Positions 35,125-44,839 of a DNA stretch of 64,000 nt are shown here, one piece after another. The DNA comes from Euphorbia lathyris (Eukaryota; Streptophyta; Magnoliopsida; Malpighiales; Euphorbiaceae). Position numbers and translations under genes: made by a program. A model generated the notes under the pieces. It had not been told where the DNA came from. It saw only the letters and a list, made by a program, of their open reading frames with translations, and searched no databases. The DNA lies in the NCBI RefSeq assembly GCF_963576675.1, contig NC_088917.1, positions 78,540,610 to 78,604,609 on the forward strand, written 5' to 3'. Numbering within the stretch: position 1 is the stretch's first letter; each line of letters starts with the position of its first letter.

Positions 35125-36412
35125 TAATTTATATTAATAGGCAATATGTTAATTAATCCTCAGGTAAAAGAGTTGTTGTTAGGCTATAATGTGGAGGCAA
35201 TTTGGCTGAGAGAAAAGAAAGCACCCTCATTCGATCAATATGTGAAAAATGGAAAAGTCACAAGCGTTTATGATTGTCTTATATCTGTATTTATTCTTGG
35301 AGTGGAAAATATAGGTATGAAGGAAATCTTGTGGATAAGAAATGATCCTGAAATTGTTGTTGGTGCAAAATTACATCCTCGTCTTCTGAATGACATTTGT
35401 GCAGTACGAACGGTAAGAATCAAGAATTGCTTTATTACTGATAAATACATCAGGGGTTCTCTAAATTTGGTCCAAAATATTAAATGGACTGTTGAACTTT
35501 AGAGATTTTATTAGTGTCTTGAACTTACTTAAAATAACCTATTGCCAGCTTCAACTTACTATCATAATGCTGGAGATATTCTACAATAATTTTGAAGCAA
35601 TGCATCATATCGATCGACATCTCTTATATATATTTATTTTTTACTACCAATAATCTCCCCTCAAATGGTGTGCAACCATATTTTGATTGGTCGGTGTATT
35701 ACTTTAGGAATATAGTAGAAAACGTCCCCATTAGCATCCGCCCCTCCAAACTTGTTTGAAATAACCTATTGGCCACTGAACTTGGTTAAAACGATGTGCA
35801 CTTCAACTTTTACAAGCCTCCTCTTATGTTGTCACATATCAATAAGAGATTAATCATACCATTTTAACTAAGTTTATGGTCTAATGAGATATCTCTAACA
35901 TTTAAGAGGGCAATCGATTTTTTTTTTGCACCAAGTTCAAAGTTCACATGATTTATTAAGTATTATCTCTAATTTTGCACTAAGTTCAAAGTTCTCATTA
36001 TGTATTCAACCGTTTATTAGTATTATCTCTAATACATATATCTTTGAATAAATAGAAAATTTGTGCTTTAATAAAATTTGATTTTTGAATTAAGATAATA
36101 AAAATTGATCTATATTTGAAGGATGAGACCAACAGAGGAGACTTTCCTAAAGGAGTTGATTGTTATACAATACAACATGATGTGTCAGAAAATGAGGCCA
36201 TTGAAGCTATCCAAAAAATGCTTCAAAATAAATGGAAGGGTATGAATGAAGATTTGTTGAAGCCAAATACCCTACCAAGGATATTACTTAAGTGCACTTT
36301 GAACTATGCCCGTCTCGGTATTTTTTTCTACCAAGACAACGATTACTTTACTTATGGACAGAACATGAAACAGCATATCAGATCATTACTTATTAACCCA
36401 TTTCCAATGTAA
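28490..36412 (+). CDS. Sesquiterpene synthase-type terpene synthase (TPS-a-like), 7 exons, 548 aa
   Basis: Exons: 28490-28603, 29408-29681, 30357-30729, 31202-31420, 34390-34516, 35164-35412, 36122-36412. All introns are GT..AG and all phases fit, giving an uninterrupted 548-residue protein, the usual length. Seven exons, with a 249-bp sixth, is the known layout of class I plant terpene synthases. Landmarks: N-terminal RPLSNWG without the full RRx8W motif and without a plastid transit peptide, so a cytosolic enzyme on farnesyl diphosphate is likely. LGVSYHF lies in the N-terminal helical domain. RDRLVEAYMW is at 269-278, and the Mg-binding DDTYD is at 306-310. The second metal motif should read (N/D)Dxx(S/T/G)xxxE but is N445-D-I-C-A449-V-R-T-D453, changed at two of three ligands. 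The family is sure. Product, cyclisation and whether the enzyme is active are not known. Confidence 0.93.
28669..29163. mobile_element. Foldback MITE in terpene synthase intron 1
   Basis: Begins CTTAATACATCATTTACTTT and ends with its inverse (GCAAATGATGTATTAAG). Arms of about 190 bp are alignable throughout. TSD not clear. A (TA)n tract (29167-29193) follows directly. Confidence 0.75.
30845..31083 (+). mobile_element. Very small LTR-type (TRIM/SMART-like) element in intron 3
   Basis: A 58-bp repeat starting TGTCATGGAACCGTTTGAAC and ending CCATGACA (30845-30902) is followed at once by TGGTATCAGAGC (30903-30914), the primer site for initiator methionine tRNA. A related 55-bp repeat ending CCATGACA (31029-31083) closes the unit. 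The first repeat is itself an imperfect palindrome around CTCGAG. No coding capacity. TSD uncertain. A GGTTCAAT word near 30936 could also suggest a tRNA-derived origin. Confidence 0.6.
31806..32291. mobile_element. Inverted-repeat MITE in intron 4
   Basis: Left end TTGTCACTGAAGTTT mirrors right end AAACTTTAGTGACCA. CAACTTTATTTTGTTTCAAT is matched by its inverse near 32228-32250. Exact ends and TSD are not settled. Confidence 0.55.
32783..33912. mobile_element. PIF/Harbinger-type non-autonomous element in intron 4, 1.13 kb
   Basis: Starts GGGGGCGTTTGGTT and ends AACCAAACGCCCCC, flanked by TTA on both sides (32780-32782, 33913-33915), which is the family's signature target. T-rich interior, no transposase. 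It makes up over a third of the 2.97-kb intron 4. Confidence 0.9.
34580..34890. repeat. Probable degenerate MITE in intron 5
   Basis: GTCAATTTAGCCATCACGTA near 34600 is matched in inverse by TGTGATTGCTAAATTAGG near 34857. AAAATAACACAA-type phrases repeat inside. Ends not resolved. Confidence 0.45.
35082..35120. repeat. (TA)n microsatellite just before exon 6
   Basis: About 19 TA units, ending some 44 bp upstream of the exon 6 start. Length variation here could affect splicing. Confidence 0.95.
35500..35920. repeat. Repeat relic in intron 6
   Basis: AAATAACCTATTG with a following CTTGAACTTA/CACTGAACTT phrase occurs at about 35530 and 35758, suggesting a partly duplicated or foldback repeat. 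No clear ends. Confidence 0.4.
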
Positions 36413-36436
36413 TTTTTTGAAGTTTGTATAGAGTTC

Positions 36437-36549
36437 ATAGGAATAATATGTGTTCAAGTGGCACCTTGTTGTGTGGTAGAGTCTAGTGTGTAACTCTTTC
36501 TTTTACAAATAAGAATAATATGTGTTCAAGTGGCACCTTGTTGTGTGGA
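36437..36549. repeat. Short direct repeat after the terpene synthase stop
   Basis: AATAATATGTGTTCAAGTGG plus CACCTTGTTGTGTGG occurs twice, about 70 bp apart, in the likely 3' untranslated region. A clear AATAAA signal is not visible; ATAATAT/AATAAG words are near. Confidence 0.7.
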
Positions 36550-36874
36550 AGGACTATGTTTACATATTTTTAAAGATATATGTTACAAATATATGTATTT
36601 TTTTATATTAAATAATTTTTTATATTAATATTTTTAGATAGTATAATACATATTTTAATTGAATTTATATAAAAATATGCAGATTAATAAATAAAAAATA
36701 TTAAAATAAACCGGATTAGTCTCCAACTAATTTCTGATTAATTCTCGAATACTATATTCATCCGACTAGCTGTTAGCGTTTTTACAACCTTGAAAAATAG
36801 TATTCCAGTATTATCTACATTTACTCATCAATATAGGCATTCCTCAATATATCCCAGATTCCTGAATTAATTAC

Positions 36875-37698
36875 TGATACGGATCGGTTTCGTGACGTGT
36901 TAGTTTTAATCGTAAACTATCAAAGATGTTCTTCTCTAGCTAAACTAGAAGGAGTGAATCCCAAGTTTCATGGACTAAATCCATAGGAATAGTAAAATCC
37001 CCATTGTTGAAGGTAGAACCTTAACAAAGCTTCACAAAGAAGTTTAATATTTGATTGATAAAAAGTCAAAAGCATTACAAAGAGAAATAGATGAATTTAT
37101 ATTATCTCAAAAACCCTAATTGCCAAATTACATAAAGGCAAATTACATAGCTAATTAAAACATAAAGATAAGGGGTAAATGTGTGAAATATAAAGGGGTG
37201 GCATGGATGGTAAATAGAGACTGACATGGTTGTAATAAGGAGTGGCAAAGGTGTAAATAAGGAGGAAGCTGGAGTAAGGAGCAAGTTCTTTAAGCTGAAG
37301 GCACGCGGGACGTGGGTTGGCTGTTGACCTCTTCTCCGGATCAGTACCCATTCTACGCGGAGCGTAGGCTTTTAAACTGAAGGCACGCGGGGCGTGCCTA
37401 ATTCTGCGCGGGGCGTGCCTTGGCTGCTGGACTCTTCTCTGGATCATTTCTTCTTACACGCGGAGCGTGTTTTAACTCTACGCGGAGCGTGCCCGATCCA
37501 AGCCCTGCGTAGATGACCTCCTGGACTTCTCTTTGGATCAAACCCTCAAGTACGCGGAGCGTGTAATAACCCACGCGGAGCGTGCCCCACATGTTGTGTG
37601 GCACAGTTTGGCCTCCTTACTCGTTTGTTGCTCGTGCTAGATTCTTCCTCCGACTTCCCTCGTCCGGACCCGATCCTAAGGAAAGATGTCCCACATCA
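36875..37698 (-). repeat. 3' LTR of the non-autonomous gypsy element
   Basis: Begins (minus strand) TGATGTGGGACATC and ends CCGTATCA. It is about 44 bp shorter than its partner, mainly from one deletion in the tandemly repetitive GGAGTGGCA region. It contains eight copies of a GC-rich dyad of the type ACGCGGAGCGT. Confidence 0.92.
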
Positions 37699-37712
37699 TC
37701 CACTCTCTCTTA
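37699..37712 (-). promoter_or_regulatory. Probable polypurine tract
   Basis: On the minus strand AAGAGAGAGTGGA ends right at the start of the 3' LTR, the expected place for plus-strand primer formation. Confidence 0.6.
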
Positions 37713-37804
37713 AAAAGAACTTGACCCCAAGTTGCTTGACATATATTGATGAGACATGTTTGTTGTGAACGGACTCAAGCCCTCAAATCGAACCAAGGTG
37801 TTGT

Positions 37805-39666
37805 TCAAGATGAATTCAAGGAGTCCACTCCAAATGTTGCCGGACTCATCTCGTCCTCACGAGCTTCTCCCCATGTCTCCACAAGTGTCTCACCACGGAC
37901 TTCATCTTCCGTGGTACTCATCTCCCCATCTCCACCAATATCGGATGCTCTTCTAACATCGAATGGTATGTCTTGGCGAAGCTTGTCCAACCACTTCCCA
38001 ATAAATGCTTGGATGGTCTTCCAACGCCCCTCAGTTGGTTGCACGGACCACCCATGGATCCTCTTGATCTCCCCATCACGAACTTGAGGAATCAACACAA
38101 TCTTCTTCCGCTCTTGGCCTTCCTCGAATGGAATGTCCCGACGACACGTATCAACCCAATTAGATTCAATCTCACAAATATTCTTCAAAACCCCAACATG
38201 ATCTTGAGTCGAATATGCCCGGACCTCAATGTACCTCACGCCATCAACCCGGATGCTAGGCTCAATCTCCACTCGCTCATAGCCAAACTCAAATGACATG
38301 TCCCGGTGCTATATATCAACCCAAATTGGAGTGATCCCTTGAGTACTCTTCACAACCTAAACATAATTTTGAATTGAATATGCCCGGCCTTCACTGTCAT
38401 TCATGCCACTAACCCGGCTACCATGCTCAATCTCTCCTTGCCCATGGCCCATATCAAACGGAATATCCCGGCGACACTTGTCGACCCACATCATAGTGAA
38501 CCCAAGCACACACATAGTAGTTCCTTCCTCACCTTGGGTTAACAACCTCGGGACCTCAAGACTTGCTATTTGACTAACTTGGCTATGATCCCACAAGTCT
38601 TGAGCTTCGTCTATCTTCTCAACATCTCTCGGGCGGCTATCCCCATTCATCAAAGACTTCACAAACCCCACTCTCTTCATCACAAGATCGCTTCTCATTG
38701 ACTCCTCATAGGGTTGATGCTTCTTCAACAAGCACCACATATACCCCCACACGTACATAGCAATCAAACGCAAAATAATGAGTTCCGAGTTTACCAAGTC
38801 TTGACCTCCTTCCATCTTTTCTATATTCTCCGGGGAGCCGTTCCCCATCAACAAACAATCACCAAAGCCCACAATAAGATCACCCCTCATGGTTCCATCA
38901 TAGGGAAGGTTCTCCCTCAACATAAAGCTCCATTTTCTCACAACAAGATCACCTCTCATGGGCTCATCATAGGGAAGGTTCTCCTTCAACATACACATCC
39001 AAGATTCCAACACAAATATCTCAACAAAGCACAAAACAATAAGTTCAGATTTTACCCCATAAGTGACTCGATTCCTTTGCATGTGGCATGTGCTAGGCAT
39101 CTTGGTGCTATCAATAGGCTTCATAGAGCAACTTTCCTCCTCCTCTCTAGAGCTCAACTCACCATATGTAGAGCTAGGTGCACTATCTCCCGGGTCTCAT
39201 GCTATGTCTCGTGGTAGCTTTCTCAAAGGTGGAAGCCCTTTAAGAAGCCCTTTAGGTGGTTCGTTGGAAGACATGTGCTTGTCACCCTCGGACATCGGCT
39301 CAACTTCCTCACTTCCAACTTCGCTACCCCCCTTCTCAACCTCATTCTCCTCTTTGGATTTGACTTCACTAGGAGAGTGGCTAGCTAGCTCATCCATGGA
39401 ACCCAAGTCAAGATGATTTAATATCTCAACCCTTCCACCAATGCACCAATTCATATTCAACTCCCGAGTTGGACAATCTTCCAAAGTGGTCTTCATCTTC
39501 TTACTAGGAGAACTCTTCAAAGGTGTAAGGACATATCGGATTCCGCCTTTGCGTATGGTGTAGGTGTTGCTTCTTCCCGTATGTGAGGCATCACAATCAA
39601 ATTGCCATGGTCGACCAAGTAGCACATCACAAGCACCCATCTCCACAACATCACACATAGCTTCAT
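37805..39666 (-). pseudogene. Protease C-terminal half followed by repeat-module protein region
   Basis: It resumes at the solo LTR with MCDVVEMGACDVLLGRPWQF, the end of a retroviral-type aspartic protease, and runs to GLLKGLPPLRKLP. That is the same protease-to-reverse-transcriptase linker as in the complete element (GLPPLRDI). Instead of reverse transcriptase there are two sets of modules. Set one: MLKENLPYDEPMRGDLVV and MLRENLPYDGTMRGDLIV (69 bp apart), then LLKKHQPYEESMRSDLV. Set two: W(V/L)D..RRDIPF modules in which the TCCCG core (+ strand) falls at 38466, 38301, 38136 and (TCTTG) 37971, exactly 165 bp apart, with GRAYSIQ/VRAYSTQ between them. Stops near 39195 and 38335 break the frame. 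Function unknown. Confidence 0.7.
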
Positions 39667-41195
39667 TGTTGAGCGATTTCCGCAAGTACACGGTATACGC
39701 TTGTAGTAATAAAAGATATCGAACCCACAGGGAACGCTTTTTAACTAAAAACTTATTTAATTCAGTTTTATTCGCGTCTTTAGGTTTAACAAAAGAAAAT
39801 CGTTTAATTGATTGTATTGGTTCAGATAAGTTAGGATTAGATAAGAATATTATATTGAATTTAGAGAACAATTCTGTCTTGAGATTTTGATTACAAGACA
39901 AATACTTCCGTAATTGGAATAAATAGAAGGTATAAAACTTATTTTCATAAAGCAAAGAAAGCAACTTTAACTTTGGAAGACTATGGACATGTAATCATAT
40001 AGGGATTTACTCAATTAAATGGCTTTGAACCGTAGAAATCTCTCTGGATCGGAGCAGATTGCTACCTTAATCAAACTAGTATTTTATATCTGATAAGCCG
40101 CGATCAACGATCATATCATCCATGAAAACTAAATCTGTCAAGTGTTCAACAAAGTTCTTATATGAATAAGATGGAATAGAACGTTTTAATAAAAACACCA
40201 ATTTATTATTTTGAAAATCATTTTGTCAGAACAATATCAAAATAACAACAGAAAGAATGTATTGAATAAATAAGTATATCATTAATGAAATGTGAATCTT
40301 CACAAGTTAACAGAGAAGTAGAAACTTGGAGAGCATTGCAACGAAAACTTTGAGATCCGGGTTGTCAATCTTTCCCTCAAACTCCGTAGGTTTGTCAGAC
40401 CTCATACGCTTCAGCCGTCAATTCTTCTCGCTGAATCTTCGGAATAGAGACTGGTCAGTCCGCTATCAGAATGAAAACTTGTCTCTGATCTACCTTAGAA
40501 ACTAAACTAATACTGTGTTTATAACTAATCTAATAACAACTTGTGTACAGCAAGTTTGTTTACACAGAAATGAAATCTAACTTTCTGACTCATTTCTGAG
40601 TCAGAGTTTCTTCAACATAATAACTCTCTTCTCTAACTTTTCTAACTTAACCAACATTGATTTCTGAAATGGATCACTTATTTATAGTTGTTGAAGGGTT
40701 GTAAATGATGGGTCATGTCCGCTGGTGAAGAGTCTCTTTTATCCAAACGAACAGACGCGTTTCTCAGATTAAAACATGTGAAATATGTGCAGAATGCTTC
40801 GCTGTCGCGACTGAGATTCTAAAAATCTCAGTCGCGACAGGGGGTGCAGGGGTGAGTTGAAATTGCATTTTTTTTCCGTGACGCCTTTCGTAAGTCGCGA
40901 CTGAGATTATGAAAATCTCTGTCGCGATAGAGACTTGTCTCCCCGTCTCTCGACTGCTTCTTGTCCTCTTTGAGCGTTCTTCTGACTGATACGCATTCTT
41001 GGTACGTTTTTTAGGTTTTTCCTCCATTTTAGCTCCGTTTTAGCTCCTATTTGGATTTAACCAAATAATTAAGTACCTTGCATCAAAGAAGTAAATAAAG
41101 ACGTAAAAGTATCCCAAATGAATATAATTAGCACGATTTCAATGTAAATTTAACGTATTTATATATGATATTTTAGGTATATTTTGGGCTTAACA
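39667..41195 (+). mobile_element. Solo LTR (1529 bp) nested in the gypsy protease
   Basis: Starts TGTTGAGCGATTTCCGCAAG and ends GGGCTTAACA, flanked by TTCAT on both sides (39662-39666, 41196-41200). The phrase AAGATATCGAACCCACAGGG is one I know from LTRs of plant retrotransposons. No primer site, purine tract or coding sequence, so it is what remains after LTR-LTR recombination. Strand assigned from that phrase only. Confidence 0.88.
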
Positions 41196-42870
41196 TTCAT
41201 CCCCATAAGCTCCAATAGTGAAAGGAACTTTACACCAATGAGTAACATAAAGCTTCTCCACCTCGTTGACCCAACCAAGGCGGTAAGGTCTAGGATGTGG
41301 CTCGGGAACCAACCCAAACTTGCTCATGGCGAACCGACTAATGATATTCACTTGGCTTCCTCCGTCGATCACCATCTCACACTTCTTTCCCAGAACTAAG
41401 CATCGAGTTCTAAATAATTGATGACGTTGACTAGGCTCCTCTTCACTAGACATTGGCACCCTAGTCACCAAATACACATTGTGCTCATTGCCATCATCAT
41501 CAACTTCATAAGTGTCTTCATCTTGGCTCCACTCAACACTTCCCGACTCATCTTCATCTTGGAACCGATTTTCTTCATCATAAGCTTCTTCGCTTTGGTT
41601 CCACTCTACATTTCCCAACTCATCATCATGATGGACCCTACCTCCATCATGCTCATAAATATCTTCGTAATAGGACCGGTCAACATCCTCCAACTCATCA
41701 TCACAATAGAATGTACACTCATCATCTTCATACGAAGCCCCGTGTCGATCCCGCTCAACACACCGACGCTCACTCTCATCATATTAGACTCTATCTTCGT
41801 CTTCCTCATAAGCGGCCCTATATTGGGTCCACTCAATTCTTCGGCGTTCATCCTCCCTATGGTAAACTCTACCATCTTCACCATAATCAAACTCATATGC
41901 ACTATGACAAAGTTCACCATCCTCACATATCTCATCTACGGAAGCGTGCTCTCTCTCTTCAACCCCATCCTCGAATTCGCCTTCACAATAATCATGTTCA
42001 ACATTTCCTTTTCGCTCATTCTTGGATTGGTTCTCCTCTTCATCAACCTCCTCTTCTATCTCCCTTTCTTCATGGTCGTACTCAAATTCATTTCCCTCTT
42101 TATCCACGATCCATCTTTTCCCACGACCTATCGTTTCCTTCCACTTCTCCCTATAGTTCAAGCTGACCAACTCACGTGCCAAGCCGCTTGATTCACAAGA
42201 CATGCAACCACCCAACATGGTTGAACCACCAACATCTCTCCTATCTCCATAGTCATCAACCTCCACACAACAAGTGGTTTCTTCATCCTCCACAAAGAGA
42301 TTGACAAGTTCAAACTCACTCTCCCCTTCCTCAGGGATAACACCCCCACTCTCCTCACACATACAAGTCAAGTTATGCTTAAGCGGTATTTCATCAAACA
42401 CTTGGAGAGTACCCTTCTCAACATGGGTTTCCTCAAAGTTGCACATCTCAACTCCCATTCCTCCTCAATCTCACATGCATTTAAGTCCTCATCAATGATT
42501 TTATTAACAATAAACCCACAATGAGAACTTAAATCTACTCCAACACCACAAACAACCAAATCCTCACTAATAATAGGCACACCCATAACTTCCACATCAA
42601 GAATTGAAAGCTTTGGATTTACCTCTTCAATGTGTAAAGGAGAAATGATTGGTGATGGATCTTTAGGAGGAACTTCCATGGTTGGTAGGGAGCGATTTCG
42701 ACATTCATGCTTGAGACTCTTTACGAACGTCGCAAGCTTCCTCGTTAGCTCATTTATCACCCGAAATCCTCCATATAGTTCGCTTGACGCCTTAACACCA
42801 TGGCTTTGAGATTTTCCAACCCCTTATTGAAGGTTTCTTCATATCTCGGGGATAAATTTGGTTGAACCAT
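41196..42870 (-). pseudogene. Gag-like start, expanded acidic region and protease N-terminal half
   Basis: ATG at 42868-42870 begins MVQPNLSPRYEE; the complete gypsy element also begins MVQP. A frameshift follows, then a weakly conserved region (42368-42760). Next is a very acidic, partly repeated stretch (41.5-42.1 kb; for example GNVEWNQSEEAYDEE and GSVEWSQDEDTYEVDD). The region ends QRHQLFRTRCLVLGKKCEMV and IDGGSQVNIIS (protease, with Gly in place of Ser in the D-S-G triad) and then YGDE at the solo LTR. In the complete element the acidic stretch is under 40 residues; here it is several times longer. A TAG at about 41785 interrupts it. No CCHC knuckle seen. Confidence 0.7.
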
Positions 42871-42905
42871 AGTCGAAAGAAGTCTTCGTTCAAGGAAAAC
42901 GATCA

Positions 42906-42917
42906 GCTCTGATACCA
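42906..42917 (-). promoter_or_regulatory. Primer-binding site (initiator Met tRNA)
   Basis: TGGTATCAGAGC on the minus strand, two bases from the LTR end, as in the partner element. Confidence 0.93.
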
Positions 42918-42919
42918 AC

Positions 42920-43787
42920 TGATACGGATCGGTTTCGTGACGTGTTAGTTTTAATCGTAAACTAACAAAGATGTTCTTCTCTAGCTAAACTAGAAGGAGT
43001 GAATCCCAAGTTTCATGGACTAAATCCATAAGAATAGTAAAATCCCCATTGTTGAAGGTAGAACCTTAACAAAGCTTCACAAAGAAGTTTAATATTTGAT
43101 TGATAAGAAGTTAAAAGCATTAAAAGAGAAAGAGATGAATTTATATCATCTCAAAAACCCTAATTGTCAAATTACATAAAGGGCAAATTACATAGCTAAT
43201 TAAAACATAAAGATAAGGGGTAAATGAGTGAAATATAAAGGGGTGGCATGGATGGTAAATAGGGAGTGGCATGGTTGTAATAAGAGAGTGGCAAATGTGT
43301 AAATAAGGAGTGACAGGATTGTAAATAAGGAGGAAGCTGGAGTAAGGAGCAAGTTCTTTAAGCTGAAGGCACGCGGGGCGTGCTTAATTCCACGCGGGGC
43401 GTTGGTTGGCTGTTGACCTCTTCTCCGGATCAGTACCCATTCTACGCGGAGCGTAGGCTTTTAAACTGAAGGCACGCGGGGCGTGCCTAATTTCTGCGCG
43501 GGGCGTGCCTTAGCTGCTGGACTCTTCTCTGGATCATTTCTTCTTACACGCGGTGCGTGTTTTAACTCTACGCGGAGCGTGCTCGATCCAAGCCCTGCGT
43601 AGATGACTCATGGACTTCTCTTTGGATCAAACCCTCAAGTACGCGGAGCGTGTAATAACCCACGCGGAGCGTGCCCCACATGTTGTGTGGCACAGTTTGG
43701 CCTCTTTACTCGCTTGTTGCTCGTGCTAGATTCTTCCTCCGACTTCCCTCGTCCGGACCCGATCCTAGGGAAAGATGCCCCGCATCA
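42920..43787 (-). repeat. 5' LTR of the non-autonomous gypsy element
   Basis: 868 bp. Minus strand begins TGATGCGGGGCATC and ends CCGTATCA. Carries about ten ACGCGGNGCGT-type GC-rich dyads in 43.36-43.68 kb. Its last ~100 bases (TTTAGCTAGAGAAGA and on) match the U5 side of the LTR of the element at 49247. Confidence 0.92.
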
Positions 43788-43981
43788 ATTACATACAAGG
43801 CAACAAGTCAACATCCCAATTCAATAAATTCTATCCAACTTGGATTGGATGTTATGGAATGTAATGCAAAATGGAAATTAACAAATTTGACAAACAATAA
43901 AAAGTGTTTGGACAAAAAAAAAATTTCAAATTTTAGAGGATCAATATTGATTTTTTACATAATAATTCTATGCACTCAATA

Positions 43982-44831
43982 CGGGGGTGTACGTGGTCAG
44001 TTAACTAGTCCATTAAGGTTAATTCGGTCCGTTAACCATTTAATCGGTTTTTAAAAACACTAACCATACACTAGTCCGTTAAATTCGGTTAACCACTAAT
44101 CGGTTAACCAATTATTTCGGTCGGTTAACCTTTTATTTCGGTTTCTAACAGTTAGTAAATAAAAATAAAAATAATAAAAGAATTCTAATTTTTATTGTGA
44201 AGGAGATGACGGGTCAATGGCGGGTTGAAGAGATTAACTGTGAAAAGGGAGATGTACGTGCATTATGATCCTTCAGTTTCAATTCCGTTAAATTGTTTAG
44301 TCCCTATATCAAATCTCCGTCTAAAAATATGTTAAAGAACAATTAATCGGATAAAAAAAGACAAAATGCCCCTAATAAAACTTCTAGCTTTAAAGTTTTG
44401 AAAAACAAGTAATAAAATTTTATCATTGTTTCTGCATCTAGAAACATAAAAGAAAAAAAAGCTTGTATAAACTGAAATTAGAGATCCAGTAACAAATTAA
44501 CTGAGAGTTATTTATATATTTTCATCTCATTTGATATTAATATTTGATAGAAGGACTAAACCATTAAAAGTGAAAAAATTTAGAGATCTCATAATTAAAT
44601 AGTGGATTTATTAATGAGTTATGAAAAACTATAGGGATTAAATAATTATATTTAATTGAGATTTGGTCGGTTTCGGTTACAAAGATTTTTGGAATTAAGA
44701 AACCGTAATCGTAACCATTAACCATTATTTTTAAAATTAAAAACTGTGCACTAGTCCATCGGTTTCGGTTAAGCTTATTTTCGGTTTGGTTTTCCGGTTT
44801 TTTGATTTTTCGTATTTTTGCGTGCATCCCT
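43982..44831. mobile_element. hAT-type non-autonomous element, 850 bp, perfect 8-bp TSD
   Basis: Ends CGGGGGTGTACG and CGTGCATCCCT are inverse repeats of the plant hAT kind. ACTCAATA flanks both sides (43974-43981, 44832-44839). TCGGTTAACC/TTTCGGTT words fill the subterminal regions. No transposase. Confidence 0.88.
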
Positions 44832-44839
44832 ACTCAATA

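Larger units (their letters stand above)
36875..43787 (-). mobile_element. Non-autonomous Ty3/gypsy-type LTR retrotransposon, 6.9 kb with a nested solo LTR
   Basis: LTRs at 36875-37698 and 42920-43787 are flanked by a perfect ATTAC duplication (36870-36874, 43788-43792). Read on the minus strand, it runs LTR, primer site for initiator Met tRNA (42906-42917), a gag-like start MVQP, an acidic region and an aspartic protease. After that comes a long repeat-module region, then a purine tract and the second LTR. There is no reverse transcriptase, RNase H or integrase. The protease is split by a solo LTR. Shared features with the element at 49247-54882 suggest that one as its helper. Confidence 0.93.

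Noticed and set aside
37746..38296. Plus-strand open frames rich in Ser and Pro
   Set aside because: Antisense to the 165-bp module region; no promoter or homology seen.
41418..42191. 257-residue plus-strand open frame rich in Ile, Leu and Phe
   Set aside because: It is antisense to the acidic region of the gypsy element. Asp/Glu codons on one strand give hydrophobic codons on the other.
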